Source: Candidatus Zixiibacteriota bacterium (GTDB lineage: Bacteria; Zixibacteria; MSB-5A5; GN15; FEB-12). From it: a stretch of 6,637 nt of DNA. The notes under the pieces are model-generated. The model ran no database searches, was not told where the DNA came from, and was given only the letters and a program-made list of their open reading frames with translations. A program made the position numbers and the translations under genes. The stretch's first letter is position 1, and each line of letters starts with the position of its first letter. The DNA is taken from contig DAOWMZ010000105.1 in the NCBI GenBank assembly GCA_030642845.1, positions 1-6,637 on the forward strand. The letters run 5' to 3'. This document shows, one piece after another, positions 1 through 6,637 of the stretch.

Positions 1-925
1 GTCCGGAAATGGCATAAACCAAGGGTATTGTACCTATCAATAACGTCCACTGGTTTACTTTTGATGATATAAGAGCTTTCAGAGCTGATCCGGCATTACC
101 GCGGAATGCCCAGGTAGCGGCTACAATAAACTCAGGTGATTCGGAGGCAATCGGGGCTAACCATTGAACTAAGAAAAATTCATCAATCCCCCAGGCTGCT
201 CCTGTATTCACTAATGACTCAGCGAATGGTTCCGCTACAAAAAAGATAACCGCCCCTGAATATAAAAAAAGTAATATAGTAGAGATTCTTCTGGGGATAG
301 TTGACAAGTTGGCTATAATCTTAACCGGACCAACCAATTCCGGCTCAACTGTCTCCATCCCGGCAATACGTCTGGTGTACATGACAAACATGGTAACCAG
401 AATCAAAGTATCAATCAGATTTAATTCACCTTTTAAAGGGATGGTAAAGGAGTAAATAGTAGCCATAGCGAGGTAGAATATTTCTACCCTCTGAGTCTTA
501 TCCAATACAATTTTCTTCTTCTTTTTGGCCAGGATAAATATAAATAAAACCAAAGGCCATCCCAAACCGACCAGCAATCTGTTAGCTCCGGTCATATTGG
601 CAATGGCATAATGAGCCTGCTGAGGATCATGAGCCGCTTTCCAGGTAAACACAAAATCAACCGCATATTCCGGCATAACTGCTACCAGAGCCAGAATGGC
701 AACTGCCAATGATTCAGATATGTCCATTTGAGCAGCTTCAGCCGCCCATGAAAGAATAAAAGCAGCCGCAAAAATGGCTATTCCAAAAAATAATACACCA
801 TTTTGTGGTTCAATATGGGTATGGGAAAAACCCAGATATAATCCCGGTAAACTGGCAAAAAAAGTAATTATTGGTATCAGATATAAATATGGATCTATAT
901 CAAATTTTTTTACTGAGATGCTCAT
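1..925 (-). CDS. Sodium/calcium exchanger family (CaCA) membrane protein, partial (C-terminus beyond window)
   Basis: This is the first 308 codons of an integral membrane cation antiporter; the frame is still open at base 1. The protein is strongly hydrophobic, with about eight likely membrane segments and a lysine-rich loop (K134-K138) between its halves. Two regions match the inverted alpha repeats of the Na+/Ca2+ exchanger superfamily. The first has AVMPEYAVD (Glu86) followed by ANMTGANRLL (Asn115). The second has ASESPEFIVAA (Glu265) followed by SSKVNQWTLL (residues 287-296). In this superfamily the repeat acidic residues bind Ca2+ or Na+, so export of a cation in exchange for Na+ or H+ is likely, but the ion is not settled. 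The start is the ATG at 925-923: an in-frame TAG lies immediately upstream, so the gene cannot begin earlier. No clear Shine-Dalgarno is visible. It follows the EIIA-CBS gene by 42 bases and is probably in the same operon. Confidence 0.82.
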   Translation of the reverse strand, partial: MSISVKKFDIDPYLYLIPIITFFASLPGLYLGFSHTHIEPQNGVLFFGIAIFAAAFILSWAAEAAQMDISESLAVAILALVAVMPEYAVDFVFTWKAAHDPQQAHYAIANMTGANRLLVGLGWPLVLFIFILAKKKKKIVLDKTQRVEIFYLAMATIYSFTIPLKGELNLIDTLILVTMFVMYTRRIAGMETVEPELVGPVKIIANLSTIPRRISTILLFLYSGAVIFFVAEPFAESLVNTGAAWGIDEFFLVQWLAPIASESPEFIVAATWAFRGNAGSALKALISSKVNQWTLLIGTIPLVYAISG

Positions 926-967
926 CTATAGTATGCTAATGTCCGTTCTTATAAATTAAACGGATTC

Positions 968-1873
968 TTAACCCCTGATTATCATATTAACAATATCTTT
1001 TCTAAGGAGAATTCCAACAAGATTGTCTTCAGAAGTAACAAAAACTCTCGTAATATCCTTAAAAATCATCATTGCTGCAACTTCCACAATCCGGGTATTG
1101 GGAGTGGTTACTTCATAATCATCACGATAGAGTTGTGAAACTTTGATTTTATCTTCACGTTTGAGCAACTCCTCGAATGGCTCAATATCCATAGAATAAT
1201 TAAGATTGGAAATCAGTGTTTTATAATCCGGCAAAGCTGCTTTGATTAAATCACGATCGCTTATTGCTCCCAACAGTTTATTATTCTGATCAACAACCGC
1301 CAGAGCCGAAAGACGGTTCCGGAACATCTGATTCGCAACTTCCTTAAGAGTATCATCCGGTTTTACCGAAACCACATTATGGCGCATGACATCTTTGACC
1401 ATCAGTTCCTTGTCAACCATGACATTGGTATCGCTGATATATTTTATAAGATCAAGGGAGTTTCTGACAGTGTGAAGTACATCAAGTGTTCCTTCCATGC
1501 GGGCAAACGATGCCAACCCGGCCAGAGTTTGCAAATATAGTTTAGCGATCGTCGATGGAGTTAAAAGCAGACATACTGCATGAAGCGGAATGTTGTCAGG
1601 GGTTTTATCACACAGACCGTTTTTGGAAATACCAATCAGAATATAAAGCTCGGAGACTGCGTTTGTCCTGGAATGGGGAAAAGCGAAACCATGGCCATAC
1701 GAAGTACTCTCGACTTCATCTCTTTCTTGAATTGATCTGAGAATCTCGTCATAATCAAGTGATAACCCTTCAGCCTTGATCATATCCAGCAGTTCCAGAA
1801 CCGCTTCTTCTTTAGTATGCGCTTTCAGATCAATATTAATACGCCGATCCATCAAAAGGTTAGCTAATTTCAC
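968..1873 (-). CDS. PTS EIIA type-2 (fructose/Ntr-like) domain protein with C-terminal CBS domain pair
   Basis: A 301-residue soluble protein of two parts. Residues 1-150 are an EIIA domain of the fructose/nitrogen PTS class: GFAFPHSR contains the expected phospho-acceptor His67, and the family's second conserved block is seen as IPLHAVCLLLTP (95-106). Residues about 157-213 and 244-301 are two CBS domains. The first has an S-x-x-D element (Ser205-Asp208) of the kind that contacts nucleotide ribose in CBS pairs; the second lacks it. No sugar permease (EIIB or EIIC) is adjacent, so a regulatory role, sensing PTS phosphorylation together with a nucleotide, is more likely than sugar uptake; this is inference. 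The start codon is GTG (1873-1871), supported by AGAGGG eight bases upstream and by the position of the EIIA domain. The gene begins three bases after the DUF502 stop and ends with TAA. Confidence 0.88.
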   Translation of the reverse strand: MKLANLLMDRRINIDLKAHTKEEAVLELLDMIKAEGLSLDYDEILRSIQERDEVESTSYGHGFAFPHSRTNAVSELYILIGISKNGLCDKTPDNIPLHAVCLLLTPSTIAKLYLQTLAGLASFARMEGTLDVLHTVRNSLDLIKYISDTNVMVDKELMVKDVMRHNVVSVKPDDTLKEVANQMFRNRLSALAVVDQNNKLLGAISDRDLIKAALPDYKTLISNLNYSMDIEPFEELLKREDKIKVSQLYRDDYEVTTPNTRIVEVAAMMIFKDITRVFVTSEDNLVGILLRKDIVNMIIRG

Positions 1874-1876
1874 GGA

Positions 1877-2506
1877 CTATACCCTCTTTATCTTTAGATT
1901 TTTTTTTGTTTTTATCAAATCCGGGGCAGCAACTCCACCTGAGACCAAAAATTTAATTCCCTCTTCAATTGTCATATCGATCGGATGTACATCCTCAACC
2001 GGAAGAATTACTACCATTCCTGAAATTGGAGTTGGAGTTGATGGGACGAAAACTGAGATGTGATTTATTTTCTTTTCATTTATCGCAATTGTAAAATGGT
2101 TAGATATAAAGCCTATCACCCACGATCCTTTTCGGGGATATTCCACCAGGGCAACTTCCTTAAATGATTTTACACTTGGTCCGGTTACAGATTCCAGCAA
2201 TTGCTTGGCAGATGAATAAATGGGGCGGATAATTGGTAGTTTGGTTAGAATGCGTTCTCCAATTTTATATATTCTGGCACCAACATAATTCCGAGTTAGA
2301 ATACCGGTAAGAAGAATAAGAAGAAGTGTTATCGCAATCCCTAACCCCGGGACAAAGTATCCGAATAATTTATGGATCAGAGGCTGAAGGATACCATCGA
2401 CTGTCTCAAAAAGGAATTTTAAAACTATATAAGTCAGGATAAGCGGGACAACTACCAGTACCCCTGAAACAAAATATCTTTTTAACAATCCGGTAAATCC
2501 AGCCAT
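1877..2506 (-). CDS. DUF502 family membrane protein
   Basis: A 209-residue protein with two N-terminal membrane helices (about 11-33 and 53-73) and a soluble C-terminal domain. It carries family hallmarks in order: LKRYFVSGVLVVVP near the N-terminus, VPGLGIAITLLLILLTGIL in helix 2, a GARIYKIGERILTKLPIIRPIYSS-type segment at 76-99, VEYPRKGSWVIGF at 121-133, and VFVPSTPTPISG at 152-163. DUF502 also includes the plant COV1 proteins; the bacterial function is unknown, so none is assigned. The ATG at 2506-2504 is preferred because AAAGG lies seven bases upstream. A TTG two codons earlier (2512) also gives an open frame, but the Shine-Dalgarno would then almost touch it. The gene lies directly behind the promoter at 2548-2576 and heads a likely three-gene unit. 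It ends with TAG, close after a run of nine A residues. Confidence 0.9.
   Translation of the reverse strand: MAGFTGLLKRYFVSGVLVVVPLILTYIVLKFLFETVDGILQPLIHKLFGYFVPGLGIAITLLLILLTGILTRNYVGARIYKIGERILTKLPIIRPIYSSAKQLLESVTGPSVKSFKEVALVEYPRKGSWVIGFISNHFTIAINEKKINHISVFVPSTPTPISGMVVILPVEDVHPIDMTIEEGIKFLVSGGVAAPDLIKTKKNLKIKRV
1882..1887 (-). promoter_or_regulatory. Ribosome binding site of the EIIA-CBS gene, supporting a GTG start
   Basis: AGAGGG lies eight bases upstream of the GTG at 1873-1871 and inside the last codons of the DUF502 gene. It supports the GTG over the in-frame ATG at codon 8, and it suggests that translation of the two genes is coupled. Confidence 0.65.
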
Positions 2507-2513
2507 GGTCAAA

Positions 2514-2518
2514 CCTTT
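2514..2518 (-). promoter_or_regulatory. Ribosome binding site deciding the DUF502 start
   Basis: AAAGG lies seven bases upstream of the ATG at 2506 but only one base from the alternative TTG at 2512. The spacing therefore selects the ATG. Confidence 0.6.
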
Positions 2519-2547
2519 AGCACGAGATTAATACTTCCATATAACTG

Positions 2548-2576
2548 ATTTTATCGGGAAATTAGCAAAATGTCAA
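2548..2576 (-). promoter_or_regulatory. Sigma70-type promoter for the DUF502 / EIIA-CBS / exchanger unit
   Basis: Read on the minus strand, a perfect -35 box TTGACA (2576-2571) is followed after exactly 17 bases by TAAAAT (2553-2548), one mismatch from the -10 consensus. Transcription would start near 2541, giving a leader of about 35 bases that contains the AAAGG ribosome binding site of the DUF502 gene. The site lies in the 82-base non-coding gap after nuoN, where a promoter for a new unit is expected. Confidence 0.75.
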
Positions 2577-2593
2577 GTAGAACTAAATGTGGT

Positions 2594-4099
2594 TTATGGT
2601 ATCAAGCCAAATGAGTTTGCGAAGTCGGAAGTAAAACTTATAATTGGTTCCGGTATCAGCCCGAGAATAATGACACCCGCCAACCCAATAAATAAAACAG
2701 TCAAAGAGGGAACAGAGAATTTAATAGTGTATGGTGAGGCTTCTTTAGAGAAATACATCTGCTTGATTACATTGGCATAGTAATAGAGTGCAAATACTGT
2801 TGTTAACAACCCAATACCAACCACCCAGTACATCCAGCTTAATGATGGACTTGATTGGGCAGCCTGAATACCTGCGGCAAAAACATAATACTTGGCTAAA
2901 AATCCGGCTAATGGCGGAATACCGGCCAGCGATAGTAAAAACACCGCAAATATACCGGACAGCATCGGCGAAGTTTTGGACAATCCGGAATAGTTAGAAA
3001 TCTCACAGCTTCCGGTTTTATCTTCAACAAGTGCTACAACAGCAAAAGCTCCCATATTGGCAAACATATAGGCAAACATGTAAAAGCCCATTGAGGACAT
3101 CCCCAATTTATTCATGGCAACAACACCAATCATAATATAACCTGCCTGAGCAATTGCAGAATAACCGAGCATACGTTTTATATTAGTCTGCCTGATAGCA
3201 ACAGTATTGCCGATTATCATAGCCAAAACAGCTATAATAGCAACCAATATCCCCCAATCATTGGGAGATAGGTCTGGCGAATGGAAAGCATAAAGCCCGT
3301 TAACAAAAATTTTAGCAAAAGCAATCAACCCGGCGGCTTTGGAACCTACGGATAAAAAGGCAGCTACAGGAGTTGGTGCTCCTTCATAAACATCAGGAAC
3401 CCACTGGTGAAATGGCGGTAGCCCCAACTTAAAGCCAATCCCGGCAACTAACATGACAATTGCCAATATTAAAATAACACCAATGTTTTGGAAAGTGAGA
3501 TGGGTTATAGCTAGATTAATTTTCATCTGAACAATATCCGTTGTACCGGACATGCCATAAAGGAATGAAATTCCATAAAGCAATAACGCCGATGAAAAAG
3601 CTCCTATAATAAAATATTTTATTCCGGCTTCGACAGAAAGTTTGTTATCTTTGAAAAAGGCAGCCAATACAAAAAGTGGAATTGTTGTCAGTTCCAGACC
3701 GATATAGAGTGAGAGAAGTTCATTTGATGAAGCCAGGAACATCATCCCAACGGTTGATAACAACATCAATCCGTAGAATTCACCCCGATGGTTAACAATC
3801 TTATTGGTAGTAATTCCAAACGAACTTCCAATAGCCATAAAGGCCGCACCGAGGAAAATTATTTTAAAGAAAATGGAAGTGTTGTCATTGTAGAACATTG
3901 AACCGAATCCCACCCCTTTACCACTAAAGGCCAAGAGCAGTCCGGTTATCATTAAACCCAGTAATGCCAGATAACCTGTTGATGATCCGTTTTTCCTTTT
4001 GGTAACTACATCATAGGTAATAATTACCAATGCCCAGATAAACAGAAATATCTCCGGGGACATTATTCTCAGGCTATATTCGGGCAGTACAAATTCCAT
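2594..4099 (-). CDS. nuoN: NADH-quinone oxidoreductase subunit N (complex I membrane arm)
   Basis: A 501-residue, highly hydrophobic protein of about 14 membrane helices, close to the family's usual length. It is one of the three antiporter-like subunits of respiratory complex I, moving protons across the cytoplasmic membrane during electron transfer from NADH to quinone. The key membrane residues are visible: Glu136 in LYIGLELTTIPLFVL (helix 5), Lys224 in GIGFKLGLPPFHQWVPDVYEG (the family signature), Lys254 in VGSKAAGL, and Lys403 in AGFLAKYYVF (helix 12). These match the Glu and three Lys positions shown to matter in the E. coli protein. The ATG lies one base after the nuoM stop (TAA, A, ATG) with no strong Shine-Dalgarno, so it is probably translated by coupling with nuoM. 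It is the last gene of the nuo operon here. No hairpin with a U-run is seen after its TAA stop, so some readthrough into the DUF502 unit is possible. Confidence 0.96.
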   Translation of the reverse strand: MEFVLPEYSLRIMSPEIFLFIWALVIITYDVVTKRKNGSSTGYLALLGLMITGLLLAFSGKGVGFGSMFYNDNTSIFFKIIFLGAAFMAIGSSFGITTNKIVNHRGEFYGLMLLSTVGMMFLASSNELLSLYIGLELTTIPLFVLAAFFKDNKLSVEAGIKYFIIGAFSSALLLYGISFLYGMSGTTDIVQMKINLAITHLTFQNIGVILILAIVMLVAGIGFKLGLPPFHQWVPDVYEGAPTPVAAFLSVGSKAAGLIAFAKIFVNGLYAFHSPDLSPNDWGILVAIIAVLAMIIGNTVAIRQTNIKRMLGYSAIAQAGYIMIGVVAMNKLGMSSMGFYMFAYMFANMGAFAVVALVEDKTGSCEISNYSGLSKTSPMLSGIFAVFLLSLAGIPPLAGFLAKYYVFAAGIQAAQSSPSLSWMYWVVGIGLLTTVFALYYYANVIKQMYFSKEASPYTIKFSVPSLTVLFIGLAGVIILGLIPEPIISFTSDFANSFGLIP

Positions 4100-4100
4100 T

Positions 4101-5582
4101 TTATCTAGCCATCAAATTAACAAGGTTTTGCAAGGTCGCTGACATCAAAATTTCCAGCGGTTTTGGATAAATTCCGATAACTAATGTAAGAATACCAAGC
4201 GGTATAACAGTTGCCAGTTCACGAGCATTGATATCAGTTAAGCCGCCCCATTTGGCAGAATCAAATTCACCTAAGAAAATATTTTGTATCATGCGCAGAA
4301 TATAAGCGGCACCGAGCACAACACCCAGAACAGAAATTCCAACCAACACTTTATTTAGAGCACCGAATGCTCCAACAAAAATCATAAATTCTGAAACAAA
4401 TCCGGACATACCCGGCAAGCCTAACGCGGCCATACCAAACAAAACCATCACCCCGGTATAAATCGGCAAATGAGCACCAAGACCGCCAAAAGCTGCAATC
4501 TCACGAGTGTGAGCACGGTCATAAAGGACGCCCACCAATAGGAATAATGCGCCAGTGATTAAACCATGGGAGACCATCTGGAACATAACTCCAGCCATAG
4601 CGGTAACCGATGAGAAGGCTCCCAAAGCCAGCATACAATAACCCATATGCGATACAGATGAATAGGCCACCAGCTTCTTTAAATCTTTTTGCGCCATAGA
4701 TACCAAGGCGCCATAAATAATTCCAATAACACCCAATACAGCTATCCAGAAAGACAACTCCCTTAAAGCCGAGGGAAACATCGGCCAACTGACACGAAGC
4801 ATGGCATAAGTTCCCATTTTAAGCAGAACGCCGGCAAGGATGACAGAAACAGCAGTCGGTGCTTCCACGTGAGCATCGGGCAGCCAGGTATGGAACGGCC
4901 AGACCGGAACTTTGATAGCAAATGCAACAAAGAAAAAGATGAAACAAACCATCTGCAGAGTATGCGTCAGATTGGGAGATGTTTCAATTAGAGTCATCAT
5001 ATTAAGAGTATGCGGTTCGGAAGTGAAATAGAGAATCAAAATAGCTACCAGCATAAAGATCGAGCCGAATAGTGTATATAAGAAGAACTTGATTGCAGCG
5101 TATTCTTTTCTTGGTCCCCCCCAAATACCAATCAGGAAATACATCGGTACCAGCATGATTTCCCAGAAGACATAAAAGAGGAAGAAATCCAGTGATACAA
5201 AAACACCCATCATACCTGCTTCGAGTAACAGGAAGAAGGCGAAATATTCTTTAACTCTTGTTTTAATACCAAATGATGCCATCAATGAAATTGTGCTTAA
5301 AAGGCCGGTCAGGAACAGCATCGGTACTGAAATACCATCAACCCCAAGATAGTATTGAACATTAAGAGTCGAAATCCAACTGAACGGTCCTTCAACATAA
5401 GCCATTGCTGATGAATGAGCAAAGTTGGTAAAATAGTCCCAGGTAATCCAGAAGGACACAATCATAGGGATGGCACTAATCAGGGTTGCTGTCCATTTGA
5501 CGGCTTTGTCGCTGCCTTTTGGCATTAGCATCACCACGATCATCCCCAGAATCGGAATGAATATAAGTGAACTCAATAACAT
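4101..5582 (-). CDS. nuoM: NADH-quinone oxidoreductase subunit M (complex I membrane arm)
   Basis: A 493-residue, 14-helix-type membrane protein, near the usual length of about 500. It is the middle antiporter-like proton-pumping subunit of complex I, between NuoL and NuoN in the membrane arm. The family residues are intact: Glu141 in VFWEIMLVPMYFLIGIWGG (helix 5), Lys224 in FAIKVPVWPFHTWLPDAHVE with its His231, Lys255 in GVLLKMGTY, and Glu398 in SGFVSEFMIF (helix 12). These correspond to E144, K234, K265 and E407 of the E. coli subunit. The terminal Glu rather than Lys distinguishes NuoM from NuoL and NuoN. The start is the ATG at 5582, 18 bases after the nuoL stop, with AGGAGG upstream. A run of seven G (5116-5122, C on the plus strand) within the gene does not disturb the frame. 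It ends in TAA. Confidence 0.97.
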   Translation of the reverse strand: MLLSSLIFIPILGMIVVMLMPKGSDKAVKWTATLISAIPMIVSFWITWDYFTNFAHSSAMAYVEGPFSWISTLNVQYYLGVDGISVPMLFLTGLLSTISLMASFGIKTRVKEYFAFFLLLEAGMMGVFVSLDFFLFYVFWEIMLVPMYFLIGIWGGPRKEYAAIKFFLYTLFGSIFMLVAILILYFTSEPHTLNMMTLIETSPNLTHTLQMVCFIFFFVAFAIKVPVWPFHTWLPDAHVEAPTAVSVILAGVLLKMGTYAMLRVSWPMFPSALRELSFWIAVLGVIGIIYGALVSMAQKDLKKLVAYSSVSHMGYCMLALGAFSSVTAMAGVMFQMVSHGLITGALFLLVGVLYDRAHTREIAAFGGLGAHLPIYTGVMVLFGMAALGLPGMSGFVSEFMIFVGAFGALNKVLVGISVLGVVLGAAYILRMIQNIFLGEFDSAKWGGLTDINARELATVIPLGILTLVIGIYPKPLEILMSATLQNLVNLMAR

Positions 5583-5594
5583 GCTACAATCTAT

Positions 5595-5600
5595 CCTCCT
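5595..5600 (-). promoter_or_regulatory. Strong ribosome binding site of nuoM
   Basis: AGGAGG starts directly after the TAG stop of nuoL. It lies 12 bases from the nuoM ATG, slightly longer than the usual spacing. It is the best Shine-Dalgarno in the window. Confidence 0.65.
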
Positions 5601-6637
5601 CTACGCTTTTTTATCCTGGGCTGGGTCGCTACTGTCGTCCTGATTATTCCAGGCTAAACGGGTCACAATGAAAATCAAAGGAACCCCGACCACAAAAATG
5701 GTCGTAATAATCGGCCAATCCAAGTCAATGCGTACGAATTCCAATTTAAATATTCCAATAAGAACAACCAGAGTGGCAATTGTCAGGGCATAGAACTGCG
5801 CCTGGCCATTCTGGATGAATCTCAGTAAATTACCAGTTTCTCTTACAACCCAACCGGCTCCGTTAACAGCCCCATCAATAACCCATGTATCGAATAACAT
5901 TTTCAAATCCGACCAGAGTATGGTAGCCCAAGCTACTCCATTAACAAGGCCATCAATGATACCGGCATCGAATTTCCACATGAGAGAGGCTATTTTCATT
6001 ACAGGATTTAGAAGGATGACTTCGTATATTTCATCAAAATAGAATTTATTGTAAGATAATTTATAAAGCAGTTTGAAGCGGTTGGCAATTGCATCGGCTG
6101 AAATTAATTTCTTAAGGTAAACCAAATATGCCAACCCGATTCCGGAAAGACCAACAAAGAGTGAAAGTATCATCAATGCAATTGATGGAGCATGATGTTC
6201 CGGTGCAACGGAACCGTGATAAACAAACGACGCGAACCCATTATGCAACCAGGGGATACCAACCCATCCGGCTCCAACAGCAAGAACTGCCAGAAATACA
6301 AGCGGACCGGTCATAGTTTTGGGGGACTCATGAGCGTGATCAAAACGGTGTTGATCACGGGGAGTACCCATAAAGGTAAGGAAACAAAGCCGCCACATAT
6401 AGAAGGCAGTCATAAAGGCAATCAACAGCGTAAAGACAAAAAAGACCGGGTGATGCAATGTCGTTGCCACAATTTCATCTTTGGACCAAAACCCGGACAA
6501 TGGGAAAATACCCGAAATAGAAAGCGAAGCAATCATAAAAGTGATAGCTGTTGTTTTCATCTTGGGATACAATCAACCCATTTCCCGGATGTCATTAGTA
6601 TGAACTCCATGAATAATCGACCCCGCAGCAAGGAACA
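5601..6637 (-). CDS. nuoL: NADH-quinone oxidoreductase subunit L, C-terminal part, with one in-frame TGA
   Basis: This is the 3' part of the gene for the distal proton-pumping subunit of complex I; the 5' part lies beyond base 6637. Upstream of the TGA at 6573-6575, the frame reads FLAAGSIIHGVHTNDIREMG. Downstream it continues as LYPKMKTTAITFMIASLSIS, with both sides aligning to one unbroken NuoL segment. After the TGA come SGFWSKDEI, whose Lys matches E. coli K399 in helix 12, then FYMWRLCFLTFMG, then NKFYFDEIYE, and the long C-terminal section corresponding to the lateral helix that spans NuoM and NuoN. The tail is charged (QDDSSDPAQDKKA). An open frame from a TTG at 6572 gives 323 residues, but this is too short for NuoL (about 600) and begins in mid-domain, so it is not an independent gene. 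The TGA may be a sequencing error, a real nonsense mutation or a decoding event. Stop is TAG, 18 bases before nuoM. Confidence 0.9.
5850..5972 (-). repeat. Internal duplicated motif in the NuoL C-terminal region
   Basis: FDAGIIDGLVNGVAW (5928-5972) and FDTWVIDGAVNGAGW (5850-5894) share 9 of 15 residues and begin 26 codons apart. They fall in the part of NuoL that follows the FYFDEIYE motif, near the long lateral helix. Similar paired FD...DG.VN motifs are, as I recall, seen in other long bacterial NuoL proteins, so this is probably a family feature rather than a recent duplication. Confidence 0.55.
6573..6575 (-). other. In-frame TGA inside nuoL at a conserved glycine position
   Basis: The codons read ATG GGT TGA TTG TAT. 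NuoL proteins have Met-Gly-Gly-Leu here, so TGA sits where GGA is expected, one G-to-T change away. The reading frame is open on both sides, for at least 20 codons upstream and 323 downstream, so there is no frameshift. Confidence 0.8.

Noticed and set aside
774..959. A 61-codon plus-strand open frame
   Set aside because: It is antisense to the start of the exchanger gene, with no ribosome binding site or recognisable product.
942..964. Inverted repeat TCCGTT / AACGGA between the EIIA-CBS and exchanger genes, as a possible terminator
   Set aside because: The stem is only 6 bp, the loop is 11 bases and no U-run follows, so it is too weak to call a terminator or operator.
2507..2512. Upstream TTG start for the DUF502 gene
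   Set aside because: It adds only two residues and leaves one base between AAAGG and the start codon; the ATG at 2506 has normal spacing.
4519..4788. An 89-codon open frame inside nuoM on the same strand
   Set aside because: It lies wholly within well-conserved nuoM coding sequence in another frame, with no recognisable family; it is a shadow frame.
5116..5122. Run of seven C as a possible frameshift site in nuoM
   Set aside because: The NuoM frame is continuous, and the run encodes the expected Trp-Gly-Gly-Pro segment.
5601..6572. A separate 323-residue gene starting at TTG 6572
   Set aside because: It begins in the middle of a NuoL domain directly after a stop codon, has no convincing ribosome binding site, and the frame continues upstream with matching NuoL sequence. 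It is the tail of nuoL.

Overview
The window is a compact stretch of a bacterial chromosome with every gene on the minus strand, so it is read from high to low coordinates. It holds the 3' end of a respiratory complex I (nuo) operon: the C-terminal part of nuoL, then complete nuoM and nuoN. After an 82-base gap comes a second, unrelated transcription unit: a DUF502 membrane protein, a protein with a PTS EIIA domain followed by two CBS domains, and the first 308 codons of a Na+/Ca2+-exchanger-family (CaCA) membrane protein that runs off the window at base 1. No stretch longer than about 100 bases lacks a gene. I see no tRNA, rRNA, CRISPR array, insertion sequence or phage gene.

Organism: the proteins look like those of a free-living, respiring, diderm-type bacterium with modest GC content and tight gene packing. 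The nuoL-nuoM-nuoN order is the common bacterial one. The long NuoL tail and the DUF502 neighbour would suit an uncultured lineage near the FCB group, but the sequence alone does not fix the phylum, and this is only an impression.

Region by region: bases 6637-5601 are nuoL, whose frame is broken by one in-frame TGA at 6573-6575, exactly where the family has the second glycine of a conserved Met-Gly-Gly-Leu. Bases 5582-4101 are nuoM, preceded by a strong Shine-Dalgarno that abuts the nuoL stop codon. Bases 4099-2594 are nuoN, starting one base after the nuoM stop. NuoL, NuoM and NuoN are the three antiporter-like proton-pumping subunits of the complex I membrane arm. In NuoM and NuoN the membrane Glu and Lys residues needed for pumping are all visible.

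A near-consensus sigma70 promoter (TTGACA, 17 bases, TAAAAT) sits just after nuoN and points into the second unit. The second unit is spaced 3 and 42 bases between genes and looks co-transcribed. Its EIIA-CBS protein lies directly upstream of a cation exchanger gene, which suggests, without proving, that a phosphorylation- and ligand-sensing protein is tied to cation transport.

I did not find an obviously new biological system. The items most worth a second look are the TGA inside nuoL, the EIIA-CBS/exchanger pairing, and the divergent alpha repeats of the exchanger.
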